64,000 bases of DNA from CAZBXD01 sp965216395 (GTDB lineage: Bacteria; Pseudomonadota; Alphaproteobacteria; Micavibrionales; SZUA-601): contig OZ244156.1 of NCBI GenBank assembly GCA_965216395.1, positions 372,001 to 436,000 of the forward strand. Direction: 5' to 3'. Below the pieces are notes generated by a model. The model worked only from the letters and a program-made list of their open reading frames with translations, did not search any database and had not been told where the DNA came from. Shown here one piece after another: positions 33,808-41,555 of the stretch (positions are counted from its first letter, which is position 1; each line of letters opens with the position of its first letter). The translations under genes were made by a program, and so were the position numbers.

Positions 33808-35019
33808 CTATATGGGTTTTGACATCCGAACTTCGATTTTCTTGGTACTCTTATTAACTGCGCGCCAATTATTGTATTCCTTGAGCGCATTATACCATAA
33901 TTTGTTTTGCATAGATGGTTCAGTAGATGGAGCTACTAAACCCTGTGCGAGAAGACTCTCGAGAAATTCTTGCAATTCAGATTTATTCTGAAAAACGGGA
34001 ATATCATAAGCTCCTGTTTGTGTGGAATCACAAGAAAAGCGCAGCCCTTTTGAATCGTCCTTTCTCTGCCAGAGTTTAGTCATATGTATTTGATAGGCAT
34101 AATCTACGCTATCTTTTAAATAGTAGTAGAACCTGCCCGCGCCCACAGGCTCCCATCTTGGTGCTACTATACATTTCTTAGTACCATCAAAAATCACCAA
34201 ATGAATTTTGCCTAAACATGTTTGGTGATAATAAATGAGAATCTGAGAAGCAGAATTGCCGGGAGTATAGTGATACCCTATTTCTCCTCTTGACCATTCC
34301 TGGTCAGAAGGCAGATTATTTGGGGCATCAAAATCTTCTTGGACAGTGAATTTTGGAAATGGACCGTAAAAAGCAGATGATTGATCATAAACCCAATTAT
34401 CAACGTCTAAAAGATACTCCTTAATTCGCTTTGCAGGCGTTTGGTCAAGCCCAAAACGCTCCCGCCACATTTTCTCAATTTCTATTTCGCTGGCAGTGCT
34501 GTTAATCGGCGTATTCGACGTTCCATTTCTGCAATAGACGGCTCCAGCCCTTACGGTTGTTTTGCCATTATGCTTTTTATCTTTCGTCAGAAAGTATGGC
34601 TTATGGGCTGTGTTACCAATTTGAATGACGTCAACGTCACTGTTATTAGCTTGCAAAGTGTAAATATCAATATCAGGTAACCGATTGAAGTTGCTTTGCC
34701 GTAATAAATCAAAAAGTTTGGCGTTATCTTTTCGGTTTTTGTCGCTGTCCTGCACTCCCACTATCTTAGCATTGTTATCAACGCCGAATAATAGGAACCT
34801 ATCCCCATTATAATCAGAATTGGCCAAGCATAAAATATCATGAATTAATTTTGCTTTATTGTCATGCCAGACTTGTTTAAAGTCTACATGCGTAGCTTCA
34901 GCAGTATTTTCATTAATTAGTCGCGTTAACTCATCTACAGTTATTTTACGCACTGACTTTATCCCTGATTGTATTTTATCCTTATAATAGGAAACCTCAA
35001 CGCCTACAGCATAAATCAT
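33808..35019 (-). CDS. AlbA_2 (Schlafen-like) domain protein
   Basis: 403 aa. The N-terminal 150 residues match the AlbA_2 / Schlafen-type putative nucleic-acid-binding domain: ATHVDFKQVWHDNK, LCLANSDYNGDRFLLFGVDN, a typical AN-x(4)-G-x(3)-G-V-D pattern, and GAVYCRNGTSNTPIN. The remaining part is unassigned. Relatives range from transcription regulators to defence or tRNA-cleaving proteins, so function is open. The start at 35019 has GGAGA almost adjacent to ATG, so a slightly later start is possible. Divergent from the sensor-domain gene at 35060. Confidence 0.75.
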   Translation of the reverse strand: MIYAVGVEVSYYKDKIQSGIKSVRKITVDELTRLINENTAEATHVDFKQVWHDNKAKLIHDILCLANSDYNGDRFLLFGVDNNAKIVGVQDSDKNRKDNAKLFDLLRQSNFNRLPDIDIYTLQANNSDVDVIQIGNTAHKPYFLTKDKKHNGKTTVRAGAVYCRNGTSNTPINSTASEIEIEKMWRERFGLDQTPAKRIKEYLLDVDNWVYDQSSAFYGPFPKFTVQEDFDAPNNLPSDQEWSRGEIGYHYTPGNSASQILIYYHQTCLGKIHLVIFDGTKKCIVAPRWEPVGAGRFYYYLKDSVDYAYQIHMTKLWQRKDDSKGLRFSCDSTQTGAYDIPVFQNKSELQEFLESLLAQGLVAPSTEPSMQNKLWYNALKEYNNWRAVNKSTKKIEVRMSKPI

Positions 35020-35059
35020 TCTCCAGTCATAGCAACCTCTTAGTAAAATTTTTCCTGAT

Positions 35060-35359
35060 ATGCAGAGACGGTTTGTGGAAAAAAGGGTTAAGATGGGTGT
35101 TTGGTTTCGTGGTATTATTCCACAAGATTCGGCAGATGTTTTTGAATATAAAAAAGATAAAAAATATCTGCGTGATGTTAAACATGTGGATAGTAAGCTT
35201 TTCCCTTTTAAGGCAACGTTTGAAACCTATGGGGATTATGTGATGATATATTCACCAACAAAGCCCTATGGCGGCGTTGTGATCCATAATCAAAAAATTG
35301 CTGATTCAATGCGCTCTCTGTTTTATCTTGTTTGGCATTTATTGCCTGAAAATACATAA
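35060..35359 (+). CDS. Orphan sensor-like domain related to the XRE regulator C-termini
   Basis: 99 aa (or 88 from an ATG at 35093 that has AAGG upstream). It contains no HTH. The pattern YLRDV...FPF...YGDYVMIYS...GVVIHNQKIADSMRSLFYLVW aligns with the C-termini of the regulators at 36856 and 40893 (EYR-x-IP...F...A-x-L-x-W...P-x-x-I-x-x-D-P...R-x-x-F-x-x-x-W) and with the C-terminal part of TrmB-like regulators. A stop lies 30 bp upstream in frame, so this is either a stand-alone domain or the remnant of a regulator. It lies 11 bp from the convergent amidotransferase gene of cassette A. Confidence 0.55.
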   Translation: MQRRFVEKRVKMGVWFRGIIPQDSADVFEYKKDKKYLRDVKHVDSKLFPFKATFETYGDYVMIYSPTKPYGGVVIHNQKIADSMRSLFYLVWHLLPENT

Positions 35360-35370
35360 GAAACGTGTTT

Positions 35371-36054
35371 TTACCGACATAATTTGACGAAATGATTGAA
35401 AATTTTCCATTGTTCGATTTGGAAATGCATCAGTTCTGGGTGCCATTGCACACCAAAAATATGTGGTATTGTTTCGTGTTCAATGGCTTGAATAATCCCC
35501 TTGGGTTCCATAGCGCTCACTTTCAAACCTTTTCCTAATTTATTAACCGCTTGGTGATGCATGCTGTTGACCATGATTTGATCTTTTTGAATAATTGAAA
35601 ACAAGCGAGATGCTGGTTTAATCGTTGTTGGTTTACGATAAAGATATTTCTTTGGATATGTTTTGGGATATTGTGTATCAGAAAATTGTTCAGAAATTTC
35701 TTGATAAAGCGTGCCCCCCAGACAAACATTGATCATTTGCATACCGCGACAAACACCCATGATCGGTTTATTTTTATCCTTAAATTGATGAAATAATTCA
35801 ATTTCCATCGCATCGCGATCAACCATATGACGAAAATGGGGGCGTTCTGCTTGTCCGTAATGGCTGGGATGAATATCCGCACCGCCACTTAAAAGAAGAC
35901 CGTCGCAGTGATTTAGATTAACCTCCTGATCTGGTGAAACACGAATCACACGCGCATTTAATAAAGAGAAGAAAAACTTAAAATGCTTAAAATTATAATC
36001 TTTTTTCTTTTCCAGATGGGGTCGTGTAACGGCAATTAATGGTCTAAAAGGCAT
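35371..36054 (-). CDS. Class I glutamine amidotransferase-like hydrolase (peptidase C26, PuuD-like)
   Basis: 227 aa. Peptidase C26 members hydrolyse gamma-glutamyl bonds, for example gamma-glutamyl-GABA in putrescine use. Catalytic elements seen: GLLLSGGADIHPSHYG (about 52-67), the nucleophile elbow GVCRGMQMINV (Cys about 99), and FGVQWHPE (His about 207). It begins 73 bp after the cyclodipeptide synthase on the same strand and is probably the third gene of the regulator-synthase-hydrolase operon. The substrate here is unknown; a tie to the cyclodipeptide product is an inference from position. Confidence 0.85.
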   Translation of the reverse strand: MPFRPLIAVTRPHLEKKKDYNFKHFKFFFSLLNARVIRVSPDQEVNLNHCDGLLLSGGADIHPSHYGQAERPHFRHMVDRDAMEIELFHQFKDKNKPIMGVCRGMQMINVCLGGTLYQEISEQFSDTQYPKTYPKKYLYRKPTTIKPASRLFSIIQKDQIMVNSMHHQAVNKLGKGLKVSAMEPKGIIQAIEHETIPHIFGVQWHPELMHFQIEQWKIFNHFVKLCR

Positions 36055-36127
36055 GGGATGGAAAACTTTTTACATGATGTTTTTTTATAGATGACCACCA
36101 GTTTAAGTGCAAAAAGTTACGATTTAG

Positions 36128-36859
36128 CTATTTTTCAGTCTCTACGATATTATCGTTCATTGCACGCCGCGTATAAAATAATAAACGTGTATGGTGTGAT
36201 GTTAAAAGTCCTTGTGGGACAGTTTTTAAATGTCCGTTACGTACATATTTGTAGCAATCATGTTGACGGCCCGGATATAGATTAGCAAAATTTTGATTTT
36301 CTTCGTAAAGGATTGAGTGGCAAGCTAATTCTTCTAATAAGTAATCAGAGCTTATTTTAAAAAAATGTTTTTTATCAATATCTTTTTTCTTTGATAACTG
36401 ACGTTCATAGAAACGTTCAATATCCTGGTGGACAATTTCTTTAAAATCAGCGTCATCTTTATACGCTTTATGAAATAAATTTAAGTATTCTTTATATTTT
36501 GGATGTTCTAGCCAATGATCCCATCGAATAATGGTTGTAGGAATTTTTAAATTGGTGAGTATATCATAATTTTTTTCAAGCCACTCTTCACCTTCTTCAA
36601 AACATATTTTTTTCGCTTGCTCGATGCTATGGTTCTCGGATAGAAGATTAAAACGATTTAACGTGTCAGAAAGGTCAATGATACAGCTTTTGAAATTCCA
36701 ATTGATAAAATCAACTATTAAATTTAGTTTGTCACCTATAAAATTAGGACTTCTCAGGCTAACACCAAGACAACAATGGTCGTATAATTTCCAACCTTGA
36801 CTTCCTTTGACACGAAGCGCTAAAAAATTTTCTTTTTTTATTTGTGTAAGCGATTTCAT
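36128..36859 (-). CDS. tRNA-dependent cyclodipeptide synthase, XYP type
   Basis: 243 aa. These enzymes divert two aminoacyl-tRNAs to make a cyclic dipeptide. Family marks by alignment from memory with AlbC: CCLGVSLRSPNF with the nucleophile Ser34, the IRWDHWL segment (about 111-117), and Y-x-x-x-E at Tyr173/Glu177 (SSDYLLEELA), equivalent to AlbC Tyr178/Glu182. The pair Tyr195-Pro196 (NLYPGR) and a non-Asn residue three after the nucleophile place it in the XYP rather than NYH group. Its ATG overlaps the stop of the XRE regulator (ATGA). The product dipeptide cannot be predicted by eye. Confidence 0.85.
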   Translation of the reverse strand: MKSLTQIKKENFLALRVKGSQGWKLYDHCCLGVSLRSPNFIGDKLNLIVDFINWNFKSCIIDLSDTLNRFNLLSENHSIEQAKKICFEEGEEWLEKNYDILTNLKIPTTIIRWDHWLEHPKYKEYLNLFHKAYKDDADFKEIVHQDIERFYERQLSKKKDIDKKHFFKISSDYLLEELACHSILYEENQNFANLYPGRQHDCYKYVRNGHLKTVPQGLLTSHHTRLLFYTRRAMNDNIVETEK

Positions 36860-37503
36860 TCATATCTCTCATCAGCAATTGACACTTCTGGCGCTTCACC
36901 ACGATTCCAAAGATAATTAAATGTCCGCGCACTATCTTGGGCAATGTAGGGATCACGCACGATAATGACTTTGGGTGTATCAGACCAGGAAACAAGAAAG
37001 GCAACACTGTTGCCAAAAACTATTTTAACATCTTTGGTTGTAAATAATTGTTTGGGGATCCAGCGATATTCTTCTAATGCACCCATTACGTACGTATCTC
37101 CTTGTAATATAAGGGAGCGCATTTTAATACCTGCTCTACGCATTCTTTTAAATTGTTCAATGACTTCTGGTGGTGAACGTCTCTCGTCAGAACCGGTAAA
37201 TAGAATTTCACTATCTTTGTCTTTAAGTTCATAATAGGCTTTATCCAAAAATCTTAAGTAACAATCTTCACCCTCTAACACTTGGATTAGGTTTTGTTTT
37301 TGGCGTACGCCCCCATCAATAAATTCAATACCATTGCGGTCAAAACTGCTAATAATATTGTGCATATTCTTTTCCGTGGGGCGGTGTTTGCCGCTTTCAA
37401 CATTGGCAATGGCCGTTTTAGAAAGGCCAGTTTGGTCGGCTAGATCTTGCTGTGACCAATTAATAAGCGCGCGTCCTGCTTTTATTTGTTCAATTGTGAT
37501 CAT
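36856..37503 (-). CDS. XRE regulator with C-terminal sensor-like domain, cassette A
   Basis: 215 aa. N-terminal HTH (about 5-60) contains WSQQDLADQTGLSKTAIANVESGK. A linker IEFIDGGVRQ leads to a C-terminal domain (about 75-205) with ILFTGSDERR, EYRWIPKQLF, VAFLVSWSDTPKVIIVRDP and TFNYLW, like the effector domain of TrmB-type regulators. It is homologous over its full length to the regulator at 40893. It is translationally coupled to the cyclodipeptide synthase and divergent from the small protein at 37698. No ribosome-binding site is seen close to the ATG. The likely operators are TCATG/CATGA repeats in the shared intergenic region. Confidence 0.88.
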   Translation of the reverse strand: MITIEQIKAGRALINWSQQDLADQTGLSKTAIANVESGKHRPTEKNMHNIISSFDRNGIEFIDGGVRQKQNLIQVLEGEDCYLRFLDKAYYELKDKDSEILFTGSDERRSPPEVIEQFKRMRRAGIKMRSLILQGDTYVMGALEEYRWIPKQLFTTKDVKIVFGNSVAFLVSWSDTPKVIIVRDPYIAQDSARTFNYLWNRGEAPEVSIADERYE

Positions 37504-37603
37504 ATAATTACTTTGTTTTTCCTTTGTTATACCTATTTTTAACGACCTACCAATAAAACGTCAACAAAAATCATGTTTTTTTTTATTTTTTGTCAAAAAG
37601 TAC

Positions 37604-37632
37604 TTGACAAACCACTCGTGTTGACATATAGT
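37604..37632 (+). promoter_or_regulatory. Strong sigma70-like promoter for small protein A
   Basis: TTGACA (37604-37609), 17-bp spacer, TATAGT (37627-37632): near consensus. The start codon at 37698 leaves a leader of about 60 nt. Confidence 0.7.
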
Positions 37633-37647
37633 CATGAAAAACATGAC
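37631..37647. promoter_or_regulatory. Candidate operator in cassette A
   Basis: GTCATG-AAAAA-CATGAC is a perfect 6-bp inverted repeat that overlaps the end of the -10 element and the expected start of transcription, ideal for repression. The half-motif AAAAACATGA recurs on the minus strand at 37571-37580, near the promoter region of the divergent regulator. The regulator at 36856 is the obvious candidate ligand; this is inferred. Confidence 0.5.
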
Positions 37648-37697
37648 CAAAATTCAACTTATGGAAAGAGCATAGAATGGCTTTAGAAGGACAAAAA

Positions 37698-37910
37698 ATG
37701 ACAAAGAAAATTTCAGATCAAATCCGTGATTACTACCGTATTGTTTCTCCACCTGCAGAACTCGTGGAACGTTGTCGTCGTAATTGGCGCAAGCCCCGTC
37801 AATCTTCGGTTGCGATGGCGATTTCAATCAGTGACAAAGATGTGACCGCAATTTTGGCCGCACGTGCACGTAATGATAATAATCAACAGGCTGAGAAACT
37901 AAGCCAGTAA
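37698..37910 (+). CDS. Small basic protein A (paralogue of 40532 product)
   Basis: 70 aa from ATG 37698, seven bases after AGAAGG; an ATG at 37677 would add seven residues, but the paralogue supports the shorter form. Sequence MTKKISDQIRDYYRIV... contains a basic R/W/K cluster (about 25-36: ERCRRNWRKPRQ). Over the first 46 residues 19 are identical to the product at 40532. No known family; size and basic charge recall DUF1127-type small proteins but the motif differs. It has its own promoter, operator and terminator and is divergent from the XRE regulator of cassette A. Confidence 0.7.
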   Translation: MTKKISDQIRDYYRIVSPPAELVERCRRNWRKPRQSSVAMAISISDKDVTAILAARARNDNNQQAEKLSQ

Positions 37911-38048
37911 ATTTAATAAAATCATTTATTTGTGTTGGGCAACACACCCTCACACACTCTGTTCAACAAAAATAAATTAGCAAAAAAAGCCATAATTGAA
38001 TAATGGTCTTTCCTCTTAAACCGATGTTTTTTAACATCGGTTTTTTCT
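37911..38048 (+). ncRNA. Conserved structured 3' UTR of small gene A, ending in a terminator
   Basis: After the stop codon: a hairpin TGTTG (37933-37937) / CAACA (37964-37968) whose loop shows CCTCACACAC (37948-37957), then TCTTTCCTCTT (38007-38017), then the terminator stem AAACCGATGTT (38018-38028) / AACATCGGTTT (38033-38043) with a T tract. Both C-rich motifs, their order and the 108-nt distance from stop to terminator recur in the 3' UTR of small gene B. CCTC in single strands could pair with Shine-Dalgarno sequences, so a regulatory RNA released from the mRNA is possible. No RNA evidence is available. Confidence 0.5.
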
Positions 38049-39488
38049 TTAGGCGATTCTAAGGCGTTCAGTTTTCTTCTTTTTTGGGTTTTTATTTTTC
38101 CAAGTTGTTATCTCACGAAGGCCACCACTGATAAGGCTATTAACCTGCTCTTGTGTGAATAGGGCCTGTTTTGTTTGGATATAATATTGTAATTGGATGG
38201 CATTAAACGCGGCGCGTGGATCTTCCATTGGGTTAGTGATTGGTGCAATCGGTTCTATCAGAGTTGAAGAACTCTGTTCTTTTTGATCACATTTAGGGTT
38301 TCGTATGTAAGAAAAAAACGGTAATTTTTGGCCGTCTTTGGTTTTTGCATTTTGCAAGAGTTTTGTTATTCCCTTATTTGTATAACATCTGAGTGTCGCT
38401 GTCATTTCTTCAGCGGTTAATGGGGTGTTTTTGAAATATGGGATAAAAGCATCGTCAGGAAATTTGTCTGAGTTTTTTTGAATATCTTTGAATTTTTCAA
38501 CAGTTATCTCTTCTTTCTCTGTGTATTCGTACCCATATTCACGTAAGGCTTCAACCATCTCTTCAGGGGTTAAATCAATTGTTGCATTATCTGTTGGTAG
38601 TTTTTCTTGTTCATTTAAAAATTCTATGAAATATGATTTATTATCATAGTGTTCGCAACATCTTTTGGCAAAATCTACAAAACGGTTAAAATGAAGATTT
38701 TCATGTCTTGAATTTGTTGATGGATTGTGAATAAGGTCTGTAACATTTTCTTCGTTAGAAAAATTATAGCTGACATTAAATTGATGATTGAGTACCTGAC
38801 TATTCTCAACTTTAAAATCTTTGCTGACCACTGTTGTAATTGCTAAGCAATCTGAATTATTGCCTGTTAACAGCATATCATACATTGTCTTTAAAAATTG
38901 ACGCTGTCTGGTTGATTTTTTGTTTTTAATTCCAATACTATCACGCAGTTTTTGAGCTTGGTCATCTGAAATATCTATAGGAATACCAGGGATATAGGTC
39001 TGCAAAACATATTTACCTGTTTTAGGTGTCGTCATAGCATACCCTTGAGAAGACGTACTTTCTTTAGAAAAATTAAGAAAAACGGGATTTTTCCAACTAT
39101 ATAAGGGTTTTGGTGGTCTCTTCGCACGTTTTTCAGCATTTTTTATTTCTTTGGCATGAAGACGCCTTGTTTTACGCGTATTAATTCGTTCTTGACGAAT
39201 ACGTTCTTGCTCTTTTTTGCCTTCTTCACTTTTCGCATAGGCTTTATCTGCTCTGCATTTTTCTTGGTAAGATTTTTGAAGTTTTATTAGTTTTTCACCT
39301 ATTTTTTTTCGTACAGCTTTCTTCGCTTTTTCTTGTAGTGAAATAACTTTATGTCGTCTCGTGTTTTTTTTGCTTAAAGCATTATTTTTAAATGCTTTTC
39401 TTTTTTTTGGCAGGGGTGTAAGCGCTTTGTCAACCGAGTTACTTTTTTCTCTGCCTTGTTGGTTGGGAATTGAGACTTTTGGCGGCAT
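38049..39488 (-). CDS. Hypothetical protein with a very basic N-terminal region
   Basis: 479 aa, no recognised family. Residues 1-125 are extremely rich in K and R with coiled-coil character (QEKAKKAVRKKIGEKLIKL, KEQERIRQERINTRKTRR), and the last dozen residues are also basic. The middle is mixed, with two copies of a short LT-x-EEM-x-x-[TA]LR motif (TPEEMVEALREYGY near 320 and TAEEMTATLRCYTN near 365). No signal peptide or membrane span. It lies between cassettes A and B, oriented against small gene A. An exported or nucleic-acid-binding protein is possible; neither is supported beyond composition. Confidence 0.6.
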   Translation of the reverse strand: MPPKVSIPNQQGREKSNSVDKALTPLPKKRKAFKNNALSKKNTRRHKVISLQEKAKKAVRKKIGEKLIKLQKSYQEKCRADKAYAKSEEGKKEQERIRQERINTRKTRRLHAKEIKNAEKRAKRPPKPLYSWKNPVFLNFSKESTSSQGYAMTTPKTGKYVLQTYIPGIPIDISDDQAQKLRDSIGIKNKKSTRQRQFLKTMYDMLLTGNNSDCLAITTVVSKDFKVENSQVLNHQFNVSYNFSNEENVTDLIHNPSTNSRHENLHFNRFVDFAKRCCEHYDNKSYFIEFLNEQEKLPTDNATIDLTPEEMVEALREYGYEYTEKEEITVEKFKDIQKNSDKFPDDAFIPYFKNTPLTAEEMTATLRCYTNKGITKLLQNAKTKDGQKLPFFSYIRNPKCDQKEQSSSTLIEPIAPITNPMEDPRAAFNAIQLQYYIQTKQALFTQEQVNSLISGGLREITTWKNKNPKKKKTERLRIA

Positions 39489-39638
39489 ATGTAATGATCT
39501 CCAATCCGAAAGTGTTTTGTTTATTATGTTTAATAATTTATCAGATAGAGATTCGAGTCAAGGGGGTTTTTTATTCTGTGATGGTTGAGGTTTATTGAAC
39601 TGTCTATATAATATTGAAAAAATTCGAAGGAGCTACAA

Positions 39639-40385
39639 ATGTATGCATTATTATCACCAGCTAAAAAAATGAGCTTTGATCGACAGCGCACGGGTCTTAA
39701 TCAGACAAAGCCATCTTTGACTAAGTATACGAATAAAATTTTGACTGTTTTGAAACAAAAAAGCCAAGATGATTTGGCCGATCTTATGAATCTGAGTGAT
39801 AATCTGGCTCAGCTTAATTATGATCGTTATCAATCTTTTTCAACGGCAGAAGAATCGCGTGCAATTGAAGCGTTTCAGGGTGATACGTATGTTGGTTTTG
39901 CGCAACAAGATCTCTCTGATGATAATCTTAATTATGCGCAAAATCATATCGGTATTCTTTCTGGGCTTTATGGGTTGTTACGTCCCTTTGATTTGATTAA
40001 GCCTTATCGTTTAGAAATGGGCACGAAATTAAAAATCGATCAACATAAAAAGCTCTATGATTTTTGGGGCGATGTGATCACTGATTGTGTTAATCAATAT
40101 GCTCAAAAAAGTGAGGCTATTATTAATTTGGCTTCAAAAGAATATATTTCAGCCATTAACACAGATAAGCTTAATGCACCATTTGTGACATGTGATTTTA
40201 AAGAAATGAAGGATGGTCAAGCTAAAACGATCGGCCTTTATGCGAAACGCGCTCGCGGGATGATGGCGCGTTATATTGTCGAAAACAGGGTTGAGACATT
40301 AGATGATCTTAAAAATTTTAACAGCGCCGATTATCAATTTTCATCTTCGTCTTCAGATGCGCAAACACTTGTTTTTATTCGCTAA
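39639..40385 (+). CDS. yaaA: Peroxide stress protein YaaA (UPF0246)
   Basis: 248 aa, standard length. YaaA lowers free iron and protects DNA during peroxide stress in E. coli. Family marks: MYALLSPAKKMSF at the start, LMNLSDNLAQLNYDRYQSF (about 50-68), the YVGFAQQDLSDD region, ILSGLYGLLRPFDLIKPYRLEMG (about 107-130) and the C-terminal ARGMMARYI. The ATG has GAAGGAG eight bases upstream. It sits between cassettes A and B; nothing ties it to them apart from location. Confidence 0.93.
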   Translation: MYALLSPAKKMSFDRQRTGLNQTKPSLTKYTNKILTVLKQKSQDDLADLMNLSDNLAQLNYDRYQSFSTAEESRAIEAFQGDTYVGFAQQDLSDDNLNYAQNHIGILSGLYGLLRPFDLIKPYRLEMGTKLKIDQHKKLYDFWGDVITDCVNQYAQKSEAIINLASKEYISAINTDKLNAPFVTCDFKEMKDGQAKTIGLYAKRARGMMARYIVENRVETLDDLKNFNSADYQFSSSSSDAQTLVFIR

Positions 40386-40386
40386 G

Positions 40387-40531
40387 TAAAAAAAACCGGC
40401 ACTCTAAAAGAGCACCGGTATCAAGAGGAAAGATTAGTCCTTATATAACCACATATGGTTTTGTAACCGTTGGGTGTGTGTGAGGTTGTGTACCAACGGC
40501 TTCAGGGTTGGACTTTTATCCCTGATTACAA
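40387..40531 (-). ncRNA. Conserved structured 3' UTR of small gene B, ending in a terminator
   Basis: Read on the minus strand after the stop codon: hairpin CCGTTGG (40499-40493) / CCAACGG (40473-40467) exposing CCTCACACAC (40485-40476) in its loop, then TCTTTCCTCTT (40433-40423), then a terminator ACCGG/CCGGT with inner CTCT/AGAG (40419-40395) and eight T residues. The two C-rich motifs match those of gene A's UTR exactly and in the same order, although the surrounding sequence has diverged. The stop-to-terminator distance is about 112 nt. Confidence 0.5.
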
Positions 40532-40735
40532 TTATTTTTTATCCCTTGCTTTATTATCGTTTTTGGCAGGTTCAACAAAAATATAATCGCTTTTGTGTGT
40601 GTCTAAGGCGATGTCCAAGGCAACTTCGCTGTGGCGTTTCTGGCGCCATCTTTTACGAACATCAGCAATTTTCTTTGCTGTTGGCGGTACCATTTTAAAA
40701 TACTCCCGCAATTGCTCTGATATTGTTTTTGTCAT
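40532..40735 (-). CDS. Small basic protein B (paralogue of 37698 product)
   Basis: 67 aa; ATG at 40735 or 40738, behind AAGAAGAG. Reads MTKTISEQLREYFKMVPP..., then a basic cluster (about 27-35: RKRWRQKRH), then an acidic-neutral tail. The N-terminal 46 residues align without gaps to small protein A with 19 identities; the tails are unrelated. Own promoter (40781-40809) and terminator. Divergent from the regulator at 40893, the mirror image of cassette A. Function unknown. Confidence 0.7.
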   Translation of the reverse strand: MTKTISEQLREYFKMVPPTAKKIADVRKRWRQKRHSEVALDIALDTHKSDYIFVEPAKNDNKARDKK

Positions 40736-40752
40736 CATGCTTCTCTTCTTTG

Positions 40753-40809
40753 TACATATATTTTTAATATGTATGACATATAATTATCATATGGAAATGA
40801 CAATGTCAA
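40753..40809 (-). promoter_or_regulatory. Promoter and candidate operator of small gene B
   Basis: On the minus strand TTGACA (plus coordinates 40804-40809), 17-bp spacer, TAATTA (40781-40786). Just downstream of the -10, TACATAT (40753-40759) and ATATGTA (40767-40773) form an inverted repeat in the position equivalent to the GTCATG repeat of cassette A. The likely ligand is the regulator at 40893. Confidence 0.55.
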
Positions 40810-40892
40810 GAATTATTTTAAATAAAAATATGTATTGCATTAATTTGTTATATGTGATTAGCTTTATTTTCTATCGAAAGGTAAAATGACGT

Positions 40893-41555
40893 ATGCTTAA
40901 GACTGTTTTTGGTGCTTTGCCCACTCCTGAGGATATCCGCGCGGCGCGTGCTTGGTTGGGCTGGACGCAATCTGATTTAGGGGATCGTGTTGGTTTAAGC
41001 AGTATCGCCATTGCCAATATTGAAAAAAAGAAATTTAATCCCACGGCGGCAAATCTCCAAAAAATCCAAGAAGTCTTTTTTGAATCGGATATTGAATTTA
41101 TCAATGGCGGCGGTTTTAAAAAGCGCAGTGACTTGGTAAGGATTTATGAAGGCGATGAAGGATTGAAGGCTTTCTTTGATGATGTTTATTCTAGCGTGAG
41201 TAAGAAGGGTGGAGAAATTTTAGTTAGTGGTGTTGATGAAAAAATGTTCTGGGGACGTTATGAGCACATATCAAAAATGCACTCAAGTAGAATGGCTAAA
41301 CTAAATAATTTTACGTGCAAGTGCTTAGTTAGGGAAAGCGACTCAAATGAAAGTGGTGTTTCATATGCAGAGTACAGGTCAATCCCTGATGCGATGTTCT
41401 CAAATGTACCTTTTTATATTTACAGTAATAAATTAGCAGTTATTTTATGGAAGGAAATGCCGAAGTTTATCATCTTGGATGATCCAGATTTGACCGACGC
41501 ATACAGAAAGCAGTTTGAATTCGTTTGGAAAGTGGTAAACAAGAGAATTAAATGA
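40893..41555 (+). CDS. XRE regulator with C-terminal sensor-like domain, cassette B
   Basis: 220 aa. HTH (about 12-68) with GWTQSDLGDRVGLSSIAIANIEKKK; then IEFINGGGFKKRSDLV and a C-terminal domain containing EILVSGVDEKMF, EYRSIPDAMF, LAVILWKEMPKFIILDDP and FEFVWKVV. It aligns end to end with the regulator at 36856. The C-terminal half probably senses a ligand, by analogy with TrmB-like effector domains. Its stop overlaps the start of the methyltransferase gene (ATGA). AAAGG lies 11 bases before the ATG. Confidence 0.88.
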   Translation: MLKTVFGALPTPEDIRAARAWLGWTQSDLGDRVGLSSIAIANIEKKKFNPTAANLQKIQEVFFESDIEFINGGGFKKRSDLVRIYEGDEGLKAFFDDVYSSVSKKGGEILVSGVDEKMFWGRYEHISKMHSSRMAKLNNFTCKCLVRESDSNESGVSYAEYRSIPDAMFSNVPFYIYSNKLAVILWKEMPKFIILDDPDLTDAYRKQFEFVWKVVNKRIK

